This document shows, one piece after another, positions 1-8,143 of a DNA stretch of 64,000 bases. How positions within the stretch are numbered: the first letter of the stretch is position 1; the number at the start of each line of letters is the position of its first letter. The notes below the pieces were generated by a model. That model was given only the letters and a program-made list of their open reading frames with translations, ran no database searches and was not told the DNA's origin. Made by a program: the position numbers and the translations under genes. The stretch lies in assembly GCF_001684975.1 (NCBI RefSeq), contig NZ_MAYH01000012.1:558001-622000 (forward strand), in the 5' to 3' direction. This DNA comes from Chryseobacterium artocarpi (lineage in GTDB: Bacteria; Bacteroidota; Bacteroidia; Flavobacteriales; Weeksellaceae).

Positions 1-321
1 GTTGCCGGGACCTGCAATATTTTTACTGATCACACTCTTTTTGTAATCAATAGCTTCTACTGTAATGTCATATTCACCGGGAGCAAGCTGTAATTGGTAC
101 AAACCTTTTTCATCGGTCAATACAGCATCACTTAATGATTTGTTGGCTTTATTACTGAAAGTTACAGAGGCATAAGGAACAGGCTGATTTTTCTTATTGA
201 CAATAATCCCTGAAACTCCTGCCTTATCCTGTGCAAAAGCTAATGCTGCTGCAGAGAGTACAAAAGTAAGTCCTAGTGCTTTTCGTGTAAAAATATTGAC
301 AATTTCTGTCTTATTCTTCAT
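1..321 (-). CDS. TonB-dependent receptor, N-terminal part (cut by window edge)
   Basis: The frame is open from an ATG at 321 to the window edge, giving 107 codons. Residues 1 to about 30 form a signal peptide ending in an Ala-rich h-region and AFAQ. Residues 32-105 have the look of the carboxypeptidase-regulatory-like (CarboxypepD_reg) beta-sandwich found at the N-terminus of Bacteroidota outer-membrane receptors, with GIIVNKKNQPVPYASV and then LTDEKGLYQLQLAPGEYD. The plug and barrel would lie outside the window. Known for the family: TonB/ExbBD-powered import of siderophores, glycans or other large ligands. The ligand cannot be told from this part, and other surface proteins also carry this domain, so the receptor call is an inference. 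Confidence 0.75.
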   Translation of the reverse strand, partial: MKNKTEIVNIFTRKALGLTFVLSAAALAFAQDKAGVSGIIVNKKNQPVPYASVTFSNKANKSLSDAVLTDEKGLYQLQLAPGEYDITVEAIDYKKSVISKNIAGPGN

Positions 322-455
322 AGGTTATTTTTTTGTATAAAATCGTGAAAGTATAACCCTTAATATTTTGAATATCCATATCAATTTGAGCTTCAAAATA
401 TTATGATCAATTTATTGTTTTTCTAACTGTATAAAACTTTAGGTGTCTGCTACGC

Positions 456-1481
456 TTATTTTATATTTTTTGAGTTAAGCCAGTCCTGATATGCTTTTGC
501 ATTTACAGCATGTTCCTCAGCACTTGCTGTAAACTTATGGTATCCGAATCTTGCAGGATCAGCACACATAAATATATAATTGTTGTTTTCCGCATTTAAA
601 ACAGCATCCACAGAATTTTTATCTACCACACAAATAGGTCCCGGAGGAATTCCTGCATTTGCATACGTATTGTATGGAGATGGAGTAGAAAGGTGTTTAT
701 AGAATACTCTTTTAATAGATTCTTTAAAATTTGTTTCTTTATTGATGGCATAGATTACCGTAGGATCAGATTGAAGTTTCATTCCTTTTCTGTAACGGTT
801 TAAATATAATCCAGCAATGGTTTTCATTTCATCTTTCTTGCCTCCTGATTCTTTATAAACAATAGATGCAAGAGCGTAAATCTGTTCTCTTGTAAGACCA
901 GACTGCTGTTCTTTATTTTTTCTTTCACTAGTCCAGAAATCATTATACTGATCTTCAAACTTGGCAAAAAACTCTCTCGGACTTACGGTCCAGAAGAAAT
1001 TATAAGTATCAATGAAAAAATACTTCTTTAAATCTTCAATATTTTTATAACCTTTCTCTTGTGCTATAATATCCAGATCATTTACAAAATGTAAAGAATC
1101 CAATTCTGTTTTTTTGGTTACTTTACCAATCATCTGGTACATATCGCCAAAATCTCCGATTCTGAAAGAATTTGCCGTTTGATTACCAGCTTTAATCATA
1201 TTAACCAGATCGGTATTTCCTTTTCCGCTTTGAACATGATAACGTCCTGCTTTAAAATTCGCTTGAAGACCTTTATCTTTAGCTACAGCTTCAAAAGATT
1301 CACGGTTTTTAATATAAGGAGCAATAGAGTCAAGGATTTGATTAAAATTTGCCTTATGAGGGATCAGGATATACCCATCCTTTTCTACATTGTTTCCAAA
1401 ATATTTATTATAAAATCTCAAACCAAAAAATCCTGCGACTACAAAAACCAGCAGAATGATAATGAGAATAGCTTTTTTCAT
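456..1481 (-). CDS. mltG: Endolytic peptidoglycan transglycosylase MltG (YceG-like)
   Basis: 341 residues, the usual family length. One membrane helix lies at residues 4-22 and anchors a periplasmic domain. The C-terminal half has the YceG/MltG core: ASIVYKESGG (Glu211 is the likely catalytic acid), LYLNRYRKGMKLQSDPT, then PSPYNTYANAGIPPGPI, and a final segment rich in ADPARFGYHKF. Known role: cleaves nascent glycan strands at the inner membrane and ends their elongation. The residue two before Glu211 is Tyr where many homologues have Glu (VEKE); the second Glu is kept. It lies 34 bp after dapF on the same strand, so the two probably share a transcript, joining a cell-wall precursor enzyme with a wall hydrolase. 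Confidence 0.93.
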   Translation of the reverse strand: MKKAILIIILLVFVVAGFFGLRFYNKYFGNNVEKDGYILIPHKANFNQILDSIAPYIKNRESFEAVAKDKGLQANFKAGRYHVQSGKGNTDLVNMIKAGNQTANSFRIGDFGDMYQMIGKVTKKTELDSLHFVNDLDIIAQEKGYKNIEDLKKYFFIDTYNFFWTVSPREFFAKFEDQYNDFWTSERKNKEQQSGLTREQIYALASIVYKESGGKKDEMKTIAGLYLNRYRKGMKLQSDPTVIYAINKETNFKESIKRVFYKHLSTPSPYNTYANAGIPPGPICVVDKNSVDAVLNAENNNYIFMCADPARFGYHKFTASAEEHAVNAKAYQDWLNSKNIK

Positions 1482-1515
1482 TCTTAAATAATGTTGATTA
1501 AAAGTTTTTTTGATC

Positions 1516-2283
1516 TTAAAGAATATCTACCTTACCTTTAAAAACTTGCTTTGCAGGACCTTCCAGCCATATATTGCAGAAAGATTCACCGCTTTTTTCA
1601 GCATATACCTTAAGATTGCCTCCTAAAGTTTTAACTTTTACGGAAGTTAGATTGTGTTTTTGAAGAAAAGTTAAAGCAGAAGCTGTAACTCCGGTTCCAC
1701 AACTGTAAGTTTCATCCTCAACGCCTCGTTCATAGGTTCTTACAAATATCTCATTGTCGGAAATTTTTTCTACAAAATTTACATTGATGCCTTTTTCTTT
1801 ATAATTTTCAGAATTTCTGATTCCGTATCCTTGAGTATAAACATCGTAATCTTCAATATTTTCCACATATTTTACATAATGAGGAGAGCCTGTATTCATA
1901 ACTGTATCATTGCCGTCTTGAGAAATAGTGTCTACATCTATCATTTTTAATTTAATGATACCATTATGGATTTCAGCCTCATGTTCTCCATCTATTGCAA
2001 TGAACTTACATTTATCTTCAAAAACGTCAAGGAAAAAAGCAAAAGCAACAAGACATCTTCCTCCGTTTCCGCACATTGTACTCTCACCGCCATCAGAATT
2101 ATAATATACCATTTTGAAGTCATAATCAGGATCGTTTTCAAGAAGAATAAGTCCGTCTGCACCTATTCCGAAACGTCTGTCACATAGTTTTTCAATAATA
2201 TTTTTGTCTTTTGGAAACTGAAGATCTCGGTTGTCTACCATTACAAAATCATTTCCGGTTCCCTGATATTTATAAAATTCCAT
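1516..2283 (-). CDS. dapF: Diaminopimelate epimerase
   Basis: 255 residues from the ATG at 2283. An in-frame ATG at 2310 exists but adds nine non-family residues and overlaps a -7 promoter box, so the start MEFYKYQGTGNDFVMVDNR is preferred. The two catalytic cysteines are in their motifs: Cys71 in MCGNGGRC and Cys195 in SCGTGVTAS. Interconverts LL- and meso-diaminopimelate in the cytoplasm, the last shared step to lysine and peptidoglycan cross-bridges. First gene of a probable dapF-mltG transcript. Confidence 0.97.
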   Translation of the reverse strand: MEFYKYQGTGNDFVMVDNRDLQFPKDKNIIEKLCDRRFGIGADGLILLENDPDYDFKMVYYNSDGGESTMCGNGGRCLVAFAFFLDVFEDKCKFIAIDGEHEAEIHNGIIKLKMIDVDTISQDGNDTVMNTGSPHYVKYVENIEDYDVYTQGYGIRNSENYKEKGINVNFVEKISDNEIFVRTYERGVEDETYSCGTGVTASALTFLQKHNLTSVKVKTLGGNLKVYAEKSGESFCNIWLEGPAKQVFKGKVDIL

Positions 2284-2307
2284 AATTTTTTGTCTAAAAT
2301 GAAGAAG

Positions 2308-2315
2308 CAAAATTA
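2308..2315 (-). promoter_or_regulatory. Probable -7 promoter box for dapF-mltG
   Basis: On the minus strand this reads TAATTTTG, an exact match to the Bacteroidota -7 consensus TAnnTTTG. It lies about 25 bp ahead of the preferred dapF ATG at 2283. No clear -33 TTTG was found at the usual distance. Confidence 0.5.
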
Positions 2316-2324
2316 ATATATTTA

Positions 2325-2357
2325 AAATGAAAAACGAACAGTGTTAGCTGTTCGTTT
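2325..2357 (-). terminator. Rho-independent terminator after the pnuC-lipoprotein unit
   Basis: A perfect 10-bp stem (AAACGAACAG / CTGTTCGTTT, 2332-2341 and 2348-2357) with a 6-nt loop lies 17 bp past the stop of the lipoprotein gene. On the minus strand it is followed by a T-rich run. Confidence 0.8.
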
Positions 2358-2374
2358 CCTTATTTATAATCGTT

Positions 2375-3091
2375 TTATCTAAAGCCTCTTCCGCCTTGTT
2401 TGTTTGAAGTGTCAGAGCTGCTTTGGCTGCTTGAGCTGTTCCTGAAGCCGCCACTCGAAGATTCTGATCTTGCAGGGGTGCTGGTGTTTGTGCTTCCCGA
2501 GCTTCTGAAACCTCCGCCCATATTCAATGTTCTGTTTTCAAAACTGTTGTTATTGGAGCTGTTTCCTGAACTTTGATTTCTGAATCCGCTGTTGTTCTGG
2601 TTACCTTGGTTATTCTGGTATCTATTACTGTTTGAGTTTCTGAATCCGTTGTTGTTCTGGTTACCCTGATTATTTTGGTTTCCATTAGAGTTTCTGAACC
2701 CGTTATTTCCGTTATTGGTATTTCTGTTATTATAACCATTACCATTATTATATGAACCTCCGTTTCTGAAACCGTTGTTCGGTCTTTGTGTCGTAGTTGT
2801 ATTTCTTCTTTCTACGTATACTTTTCTTCTGGAGTTATTATAATTGTCATAATAGTAAGGCATACCATTATCATAGTAGTAATTAATATTGTTCCTATAA
2901 TAATAGCCGTCATTACCCCAATATCCTCCATTTCCATAATATCCGGAAGGGGCGTAGTAATATCCGTTGTTATAATATGGGTCTCCATATCCATAACCTC
3001 CATTACTACCATATCCGTCTGTATATGCCATACAAGATGTTAATGTGCTAATAGCAAAGATACTAACTGCTATTTTTAATAAATTTTTCAT
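2375..3091 (-). CDS. Low-complexity Gly/Asn/Tyr-rich lipoprotein with GFR repeats
   Basis: 238 residues. Residues 1-20 are a lipoprotein signal peptide with lipobox LTSC (Cys20). The mature part falls in two blocks: a Tyr/Gly-rich segment (about 22-88) and an Asn/Gly/Ser-rich segment (about 98-238). The motif GFR recurs seven times in the second block, at the end of irregular repeats of roughly 15-30 residues, and the protein ends in GRGFR. No enzymatic motif is visible. Such composition suggests a surface-exposed, disordered or matrix-like protein; function unknown. It begins 4 bp after pnuC on the same strand, which suggests co-transcription without explaining a shared job. Overlapping frames on both strands are by-products of the repeats. 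Confidence 0.82.
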   Translation of the reverse strand: MKNLLKIAVSIFAISTLTSCMAYTDGYGSNGGYGYGDPYYNNGYYYAPSGYYGNGGYWGNDGYYYRNNINYYYDNGMPYYYDNYNNSRRKVYVERRNTTTTQRPNNGFRNGGSYNNGNGYNNRNTNNGNNGFRNSNGNQNNQGNQNNNGFRNSNSNRYQNNQGNQNNSGFRNQSSGNSSNNNSFENRTLNMGGGFRSSGSTNTSTPARSESSSGGFRNSSSSQSSSDTSNKQGGRGFR

Positions 3092-3095
3092 GACT

Positions 3096-3767
3096 TTATT
3101 GTACTTTTTTTTCTTTAAAACTTTTTTTCCAACTAAGGTATCCTAAGATAGCCATTATAGTAAATACCAAATATTGAACCGAAGTGATTCCAAGACCCTT
3201 AAAAATCATCATTGGTATACAAATAAAATCTCCGATAATCCAGAAAATCCAGTTCTCTATGCGCTGTTTCGCCATAAACCACATTCCTACTAAAAAAATT
3301 GAAGTTGTAAAAACATCCATCCAATTTGCCCAATCTAAATGATATAATCCAAGATTTGTACCTTCCATGGAAAATTTATTATCTATATAAGGTTTATAGT
3401 AGTAAATAAGTGTAACCAATGCTAAGCTGAGAACGAAAAGAATACTTGCATAAAACCATTCTTTCTTTGTTGCCCAGGTGACATCTACGTGTATATGATC
3501 TTCAGAGTTTTTTGCCCATAAAATCCAGCCATAGACACTCATTATTGTATAGTAAACATTGATGAGGCAATCTCCCAGTAAACCAAAATTGAAAAGAATA
3601 TATACATAGATCAGGGTTGAAATAATTCCGGTAGGATATACCCATATATTTTTCTTAATGGAAAAATATACGCTCAAAGTTCCGAAAATAGCACCTGATG
3701 TTTCCAGCATGATTTGTAAGAAATCGTAGCTCTCATAGGGCTTTACAAAAAGATCATATAAATTCAT
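3096..3767 (-). CDS. pnuC: Nicotinamide riboside/vitamin transporter, PnuC family
   Basis: 223 residues from the ATG at 3767 (MNLYDLFVKPYESYDFLQ). A start at 3785 is also in frame, but promoter-like boxes at 3773-3790 overlap it. About seven hydrophobic helices are visible, with the family-typical stretches SIKKNIWVYPTGIISTLIYV, YGWILW and WIFWIIGDFICIPMM. PnuC proteins are facilitators that carry nicotinamide riboside; related PnuT and PnuX carry thiamine or riboflavin. No TPP or FMN riboswitch is recognisable upstream, so nicotinamide riboside is the default guess. Followed 4 bp later by the repeat-rich lipoprotein. Confidence 0.88.
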   Translation of the reverse strand: MNLYDLFVKPYESYDFLQIMLETSGAIFGTLSVYFSIKKNIWVYPTGIISTLIYVYILFNFGLLGDCLINVYYTIMSVYGWILWAKNSEDHIHVDVTWATKKEWFYASILFVLSLALVTLIYYYKPYIDNKFSMEGTNLGLYHLDWANWMDVFTTSIFLVGMWFMAKQRIENWIFWIIGDFICIPMMIFKGLGITSVQYLVFTIMAILGYLSWKKSFKEKKVQ

Positions 3768-3772
3768 GCGAT

Positions 3773-3790
3773 CAAAAATAAACAAAAATA
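3773..3790 (-). promoter_or_regulatory. Two overlapping candidate -7 boxes for pnuC
   Basis: CAAAAATA occurs twice on the plus strand (3773-3780 and 3783-3790). Each is TATTTTTG on the minus strand and fits TAnnTTTG. The distal copy would start a transcript near 3776, only a few bases ahead of the preferred ATG at 3767, which supports that start over the one at 3785. Confidence 0.45.
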
Positions 3791-3932
3791 TGGACTTTTT
3801 AAAATGAATTAAATAATGTCTTGTTTATGTTTTTAAAACATTAATGTAAAATAAATGATGAAAGTTTAAGGATAAACGTGAGAGTTCCTAAATTTTTTAT
3901 ATTTTCGTGAATCCTTAAATAAATAAAAAAAC

Positions 3933-5447
3933 ATGTCGAAAATTTGGGTTAAAAAGCCACTAAGTGCCTATGAGGCAGATATGAAGAAAAGTGAGCTGAA
4001 AAAAGTCCTTGGAAAATGGAGTTTAACAGCAATAGGAGTAGGTGCTATCATTGGAGGTGGAATCTTTGTTCTTACGGGAACTGGAGCCTATTATCATGCA
4101 GGTCCTGCACTTGCAATTTCCTTTATTATTGCAGGTATTGCCTGTGTTTTTGCTGCATTATGTTATGCAGAATTCGCGTCAATTATACCGGTTGAAGGTT
4201 CAGCTTATGCATATGCATACGGAACAGTAGGAGAGATTTTTGCATGGGCAATGGGCTGGTGTCTCATCCTGGAGTATGCCATGGCAAGTATGGCAGTCTC
4301 CGTGAGTTGGTCCGGATATTTTACAAAATTTCTGAAAATTTTTGGAGTTCATTTACCGGCGTATCTTACATCAGATCCTTCCAGCTATGCAGGAGACGGT
4401 TTCTCAATGAATTTACCTGCTTTTATTCTTGTTCTTTTGATTACTGCATTGTTGGTAAAAGGAACAAAAGAAGCAGCTGGAGCTAATAACCTGATTGTTC
4501 TTATGAAAACTTCTGCCGTGATCTTTGTAATTATAGCAGGGGTATATATTATTTTTTCTAATACGGATCTATACAATGCTGTAGATGGTGTTAAAAACTG
4601 GAAACCTTTTATTCCCGAGAGAGTTCCTATTAAAAACTCTGAAGGAGAAATGGTTTCTGCATATGGTATAAAAGGAATTATCTCTGGAGCGGCGGCAATT
4701 TTCTTTGCTTATATTGGCTTCGATGCGGTTTCTACGCAGGCAGGGGAGGCTATTAATCCTAAAAAGGATGTGCCTTTCGCTATTATTGCTTCATTATTAA
4801 TCTGTACTGCTTTATATATCTGTGTATCTTTAGTATTGACAGGGATGATGCATTATACAGACTTTAATCCTGAAGGAAAATATCCAGATGCGATCAAAGC
4901 ACCTGTAGCGTATGCTTTTGAAATTGCTGGAAAACACTGGGCAAGTAATGTGGTAACAATTGCTGCTACGGTAGGTTTAATTTCCGTAGTAATGGTAATG
5001 ATGATGGGACAGTCCAGAATCTTTATCGGAATGGCAAAAGACGGTTTGATTCCTAAGTTCTTCGGTGAGCTTCACCCAAAAACAAAAACGCCTTACAAAG
5101 GAATTATTTTATTGGGAATTGTAGTAGCACTTATCGCAGCGTTTACACCAATTTCTACCTTGGCTGATATGACGAGCTTCGGAACTTTGTTTGCGTTTAC
5201 ACTTGTCTGTATTGCTGTTTGGGTAATGAGAAAGAAAGAACCTGATTTGATCAGACCTTTCAAAGTGCCTGCTTATAAAATAGTAGTAGCATTAGGGGTA
5301 ATTATTAATATTTACCTGATCTTTAACTTAAGTGCTCACGCATTGGAACTTTCCGCTATTTGGTTATTCTTGGGTGGTCTTGTGTATTTCCTTTATGGTA
5401 AATCAAACAGTAAACTTAACAATCCTGAAAAATATCAGAACGATTAA
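3933..5447 (+). CDS. APC-superfamily amino acid permease
   Basis: 504 residues, about 12 membrane helices. The N-terminal glycine-rich helix motif of APC transporters is present (AIGVGAIIGGGIFVLTGTGA, around residues 33-52), as are CYAEFASIIPVEGSAYAYAY and the helix-6 signature FFAYIGFDAVSTQAGEAINP. The ordering matches the cationic amino acid transporter (CAT)-like branch. Predicted to bring amino acids across the inner membrane; the exact substrate cannot be read from sequence. Divergent from pnuC with a 165-bp spacer, and ended by a hairpin terminator directly after the stop. Confidence 0.92.
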   Translation: MSKIWVKKPLSAYEADMKKSELKKVLGKWSLTAIGVGAIIGGGIFVLTGTGAYYHAGPALAISFIIAGIACVFAALCYAEFASIIPVEGSAYAYAYGTVGEIFAWAMGWCLILEYAMASMAVSVSWSGYFTKFLKIFGVHLPAYLTSDPSSYAGDGFSMNLPAFILVLLITALLVKGTKEAAGANNLIVLMKTSAVIFVIIAGVYIIFSNTDLYNAVDGVKNWKPFIPERVPIKNSEGEMVSAYGIKGIISGAAAIFFAYIGFDAVSTQAGEAINPKKDVPFAIIASLLICTALYICVSLVLTGMMHYTDFNPEGKYPDAIKAPVAYAFEIAGKHWASNVVTIAATVGLISVVMVMMMGQSRIFIGMAKDGLIPKFFGELHPKTKTPYKGIILLGIVVALIAAFTPISTLADMTSFGTLFAFTLVCIAVWVMRKKEPDLIRPFKVPAYKIVVALGVIINIYLIFNLSAHALELSAIWLFLGGLVYFLYGKSNSKLNNPEKYQND

Positions 5448-5455
5448 GTCATATA

Positions 5456-5477
5456 AACCGCTTCGGCGGTTTTTTTA
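5456..5477 (+). terminator. Rho-independent terminator after the APC permease
   Basis: AAACCGC-TTCG-GCGGTTT followed by a T run: an extra-stable UUCG tetraloop hairpin, 9 bp after the stop codon. Confidence 0.88.
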
Positions 5478-5490
5478 TTGAATAAACAGT

Positions 5491-6504
5491 ATGAAAAAGA
5501 TTCTATCCCTTATATTCCTATCCGTAGGAATGACAGCATTTTCTCAACAGGTAGAAAATATAGAAACGATTCTGAATGATAAAATAAGCATCAGAGCGTT
5601 AGAAGTGTATGATCATAAAGTATGGTACAGCGGAACAGACTCTAAGTTTGGCTTTGTAGATTTAAAAGATTATAAAAACCAAAAGCAGATTTTGCTTTCT
5701 GAAAAAAAGTTGCAGTTTAGGACGTTGGCTCAAGATAAAAGTTCTTTTTATGCCATTAATATTGAAAGCCCTGCTTACTTCTTTAAAATTGATAAAAAAG
5801 ATCTGAAATTCCAGACTGTTTTTTCAGATACCGCGAAGACTGCGTTTTATGATGCCTTACATTTTGTAAATGATAAGTTGGCTTATACATTCAGCGATGC
5901 GGATCAAGATCATTTATTAAAATTGGCAGTTTATAAAAACGGTCAATGGGGAATGTTTAAAAACAATGTGGAGTTGAATGAAGGAGAGGCGGCTTTTGCA
6001 GCAAGTAATACAAATATCGCTTCTTCCAAAAAATATCTTTGGATTGCAACAGGTGGTAAGGCTTCAAGGATTATAAGAATGGATCTTAAAACAGAGAAAT
6101 TAGAGATTTTTAAAACACCATTCATTCAGGGAGAATCTTCTCAAGGGATGTATTCGATTGATTTTTATGATGATCAATTCGGGGTTGCTGTAGGTGGTGA
6201 TTATACCAAGCAGGATGCGAATATGAATAATATTGCAACAACGAATGATGGTGGGGAAACCTGGCAGATTCAGGCTTCAGGAGAGAATGCAGGATATACA
6301 ACCTGTGTGAAAATTAAGCCAGGCTCAAAAGGAAAAGAAATGATCGCCGTAGGGGATAAACATATCAGCTATTCTTCAGATTTTGGGAAATCGTGGAAGA
6401 AAATTTCCGATGAAAAAGGTTTTTTCGTTTGTAGATGGATCGATGGTAACCACATTGTTCTTGCCGGAAATAGCAGAATTTCAGTGATGAAATTAAAATT
6501 TTAA
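5491..6504 (+). CDS. Secreted beta-propeller (BNR/Ycf48-like) protein
   Basis: 337 residues. Residues 1-18 are a signal peptide (MKKILSLIFLSVGMTAFSQQ). The body has repeated WD/BNR-like blades: VWYSGTDSKFGFVDL, YLWIATGGKASRIIRMDL, and the Asp-box-like ATTNDGGETWQIQASG and SSDFGKSWKKISDEKG in the C-terminal half. This is the make-up of Ycf48-like or sialidase-type propellers that Bacteroidota annotations often call oxidoreductase. No catalytic residues are recognised and a function should not be assumed. It sits alone behind its own start, 43 bp after the permease stop. Confidence 0.82.
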   Translation: MKKILSLIFLSVGMTAFSQQVENIETILNDKISIRALEVYDHKVWYSGTDSKFGFVDLKDYKNQKQILLSEKKLQFRTLAQDKSSFYAINIESPAYFFKIDKKDLKFQTVFSDTAKTAFYDALHFVNDKLAYTFSDADQDHLLKLAVYKNGQWGMFKNNVELNEGEAAFAASNTNIASSKKYLWIATGGKASRIIRMDLKTEKLEIFKTPFIQGESSQGMYSIDFYDDQFGVAVGGDYTKQDANMNNIATTNDGGETWQIQASGENAGYTTCVKIKPGSKGKEMIAVGDKHISYSSDFGKSWKKISDEKGFFVCRWIDGNHIVLAGNSRISVMKLKF

Positions 6505-6575
6505 ATAAAAGAGATAGAATTTATCACTATTAAATAAACCCCTGATCATCCGTATTTAGACTCATTATAAAATAG

Positions 6576-6624
6576 AACCTAATATAATTCATAGGTTAAA
6601 ATTCATAAGTAATGGTTAATTTTG
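6576..6624 (+). promoter_or_regulatory. Candidate hemN promoter with a palindrome at the -33 position
   Basis: TAATTTTG at 6617-6624 fits the -7 consensus TAnnTTTG. Just upstream, AACCTA (6576-6581) and TAGGTT (6592-6597) form a 6-bp inverted repeat with a 10-nt spacer. Its position, where a -33 box or activator would bind, makes it a candidate operator. No known oxygen or heme regulator site is claimed. Confidence 0.4.
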
Positions 6625-6682
6625 TAGGATGGAATTTTAAAATGCTAAACTTCCTGTACCTTATAAAATTTTAATTTTCAAA

Positions 6683-8041
6683 ATGAACTCTTTAATAGAT
6701 AAGTATAATATTCCCGGACCACGTTACACTTCTTATCCTACCGTTCCTTACTGGGATGATTCCACTTTCTCACCGGAAAAATGGAAGGATAGCGTAATCA
6801 GAACTTTTAATGAAAGTAATGCAGAGGAGGGGATTTCTATTTATATCCATTTACCTTTCTGTGAGGCACTATGTACATTCTGTGCATGTCATAAGCGTAT
6901 TACAAAGCAACATAGTGTTGAAGTACCTTATTTGGAAAGCGTATTGAAGGAATGGAGACTTTATCTTGAGCTTTTCAGTGAAAAACCAAAATTAAAAGAA
7001 TTGCACCTTGGTGGTGGTACTCCAACTTTTTTCTCTCCAGAGAATTTAAAGACATTATTGGAAGGGATCTTTACAACGGTAGATATTGCGGAACACCCTG
7101 AATTTTCTTTTGAAGGGCACCCGAATAATACAACGAAGGAACATCTTCAGACATTATACGATCTTGGTTTCAGAAGAGTGAGTTTTGGAGTTCAGGATTA
7201 TGATCCGAAAGTGCAAAAAGCAATCAACAGAATTCAGCCTTTTGAGAATGTAAAAAATGTAACGGAATGGGCAAAAGAAATCGGATACAGAGGAATCAGT
7301 CACGATTTAGTATTTGGACTTCCGCACCAGACCTGGGAAGCGATGGAAAATACGATCAGAAGAACAATGGAACTGAAACCGGACAGATTAGCATTTTATT
7401 CTTATGCACACGTTCCATGGGTGAAAGGAGTAGGGCAGAGAGGTTTTGATGAAAATGACCTGCCAAGTGGAGAAGAAAAACGACGTTTGTATGAGGATGG
7501 GAAAAAATTACTTCAGGATTTAGGGTATATTGAAGTAGGGATGGATCACTTCTCTCTTGAACATGATGATCTGTATCAGTCTTTGATCCATAAAAAACTT
7601 CACAGAAACTTTATGGGATATACTTCAAGTAATACTCAGTTGATGGTTGGGCTTGGGATGTCTGCTATTTCAGATTCGTGGTATGCTTTTGCTCAGAATG
7701 TAAAAACAGTGGAAGAATATCAAACGATGGTGGAAGAAGGGAAGATTCCTGTAGTGAAAGGTCATGTTTTGAATGAAGAAGATCTTATCGTAAGAAGACA
7801 TATTTTAAATTTAATGTGTCAGCTGGAAACTACATTCAACATCGATAACTCTTTCCCGGAGCTTGATAATGCTTTGGAAATGCTGAAAGAAATGGAAAAT
7901 GACGGGCTGGTTGAGATTTCCGGTAAAGAAATAAAAATTACGGAAGAGGGAAGGGCATTCACCCGAAATGTAGCAATGGTTTTTGACTTAAGAATGATGA
8001 GAAATAAACCTGAAACAAGGATTTTCTCAATGACGATATAA
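6683..8041 (+). CDS. hemN: Oxygen-independent coproporphyrinogen III oxidase
   Basis: 452 residues, the normal HemN length. The radical-SAM cluster motif is Cys60-x3-Cys64-x2-Cys67 (PFCEALCTFCACHK), followed by a fourth Cys69 typical of true HemN. Further matches are LGGGTPTFFSPENL, FEGHPNNTT and GFRRVSFGVQDYDPKVQKAINRIQP, all HemN signatures rather than those of the heme chaperone HemW. It converts coproporphyrinogen III to protoporphyrinogen IX without oxygen in heme synthesis. Monocistronic, with a candidate promoter at 6576-6624 and a strong terminator after the stop. Confidence 0.96.
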   Translation: MNSLIDKYNIPGPRYTSYPTVPYWDDSTFSPEKWKDSVIRTFNESNAEEGISIYIHLPFCEALCTFCACHKRITKQHSVEVPYLESVLKEWRLYLELFSEKPKLKELHLGGGTPTFFSPENLKTLLEGIFTTVDIAEHPEFSFEGHPNNTTKEHLQTLYDLGFRRVSFGVQDYDPKVQKAINRIQPFENVKNVTEWAKEIGYRGISHDLVFGLPHQTWEAMENTIRRTMELKPDRLAFYSYAHVPWVKGVGQRGFDENDLPSGEEKRRLYEDGKKLLQDLGYIEVGMDHFSLEHDDLYQSLIHKKLHRNFMGYTSSNTQLMVGLGMSAISDSWYAFAQNVKTVEEYQTMVEEGKIPVVKGHVLNEEDLIVRRHILNLMCQLETTFNIDNSFPELDNALEMLKEMENDGLVEISGKEIKITEEGRAFTRNVAMVFDLRMMRNKPETRIFSMTI

Positions 8042-8044
8042 AAC

Positions 8045-8076
8045 AAAAGCGGTTCAGTAATGAACCGCTTTTTTAT
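8045..8076 (+). terminator. Rho-independent terminator after hemN
   Basis: A 10-11 bp stem (AAAGCGGTTCA / TGAACCGCTTT) with a GTAA loop and following T run, 4 bp after the stop. Confidence 0.9.
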
Positions 8077-8080
8077 TTTG

Positions 8081-8121
8081 CCACTAATTCACGAATAAAA
8101 ATGCTATTAATGCATTAGTGG
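8081..8121 (+). repeat. Intergenic palindromic repeat, family CCACnAATtCACGAAT (copy 1)
   Basis: Arms CCACTAATTCACGAAT (8081-8096) and ATTAATGCATTAGTGG (8106-8121) pair imperfectly. A second copy lies at 62070-62106. Where copy 1 has CCACTAAT/ATTAGTGG, copy 2 has CCACGAAT/ATTCGTGG, so the T:A pair is replaced by G:C and pairing is kept. Confidence 0.7.
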
Positions 8122-8143
8122 GTGTCATTTTTGTTGACAGGTA

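Noticed and set aside
2580-2740. Direct DNA repeats resembling a CRISPR array
   Set aside because: The repeats lie inside the coding frame of the GFR-rich protein and are unequal; there are no unique spacers of fixed length and no cas genes.
2524-3043. Several open frames on both strands over the repeat-rich lipoprotein
   Set aside because: They arise from the low-complexity codons of the real gene; composition (Ile/Thr/Val runs) is that of shadow frames.
3786-3932. TPP or FMN riboswitch before pnuC
   Set aside because: The spacer is 147 bp, very AT-rich, and holds none of the conserved riboswitch core bases.
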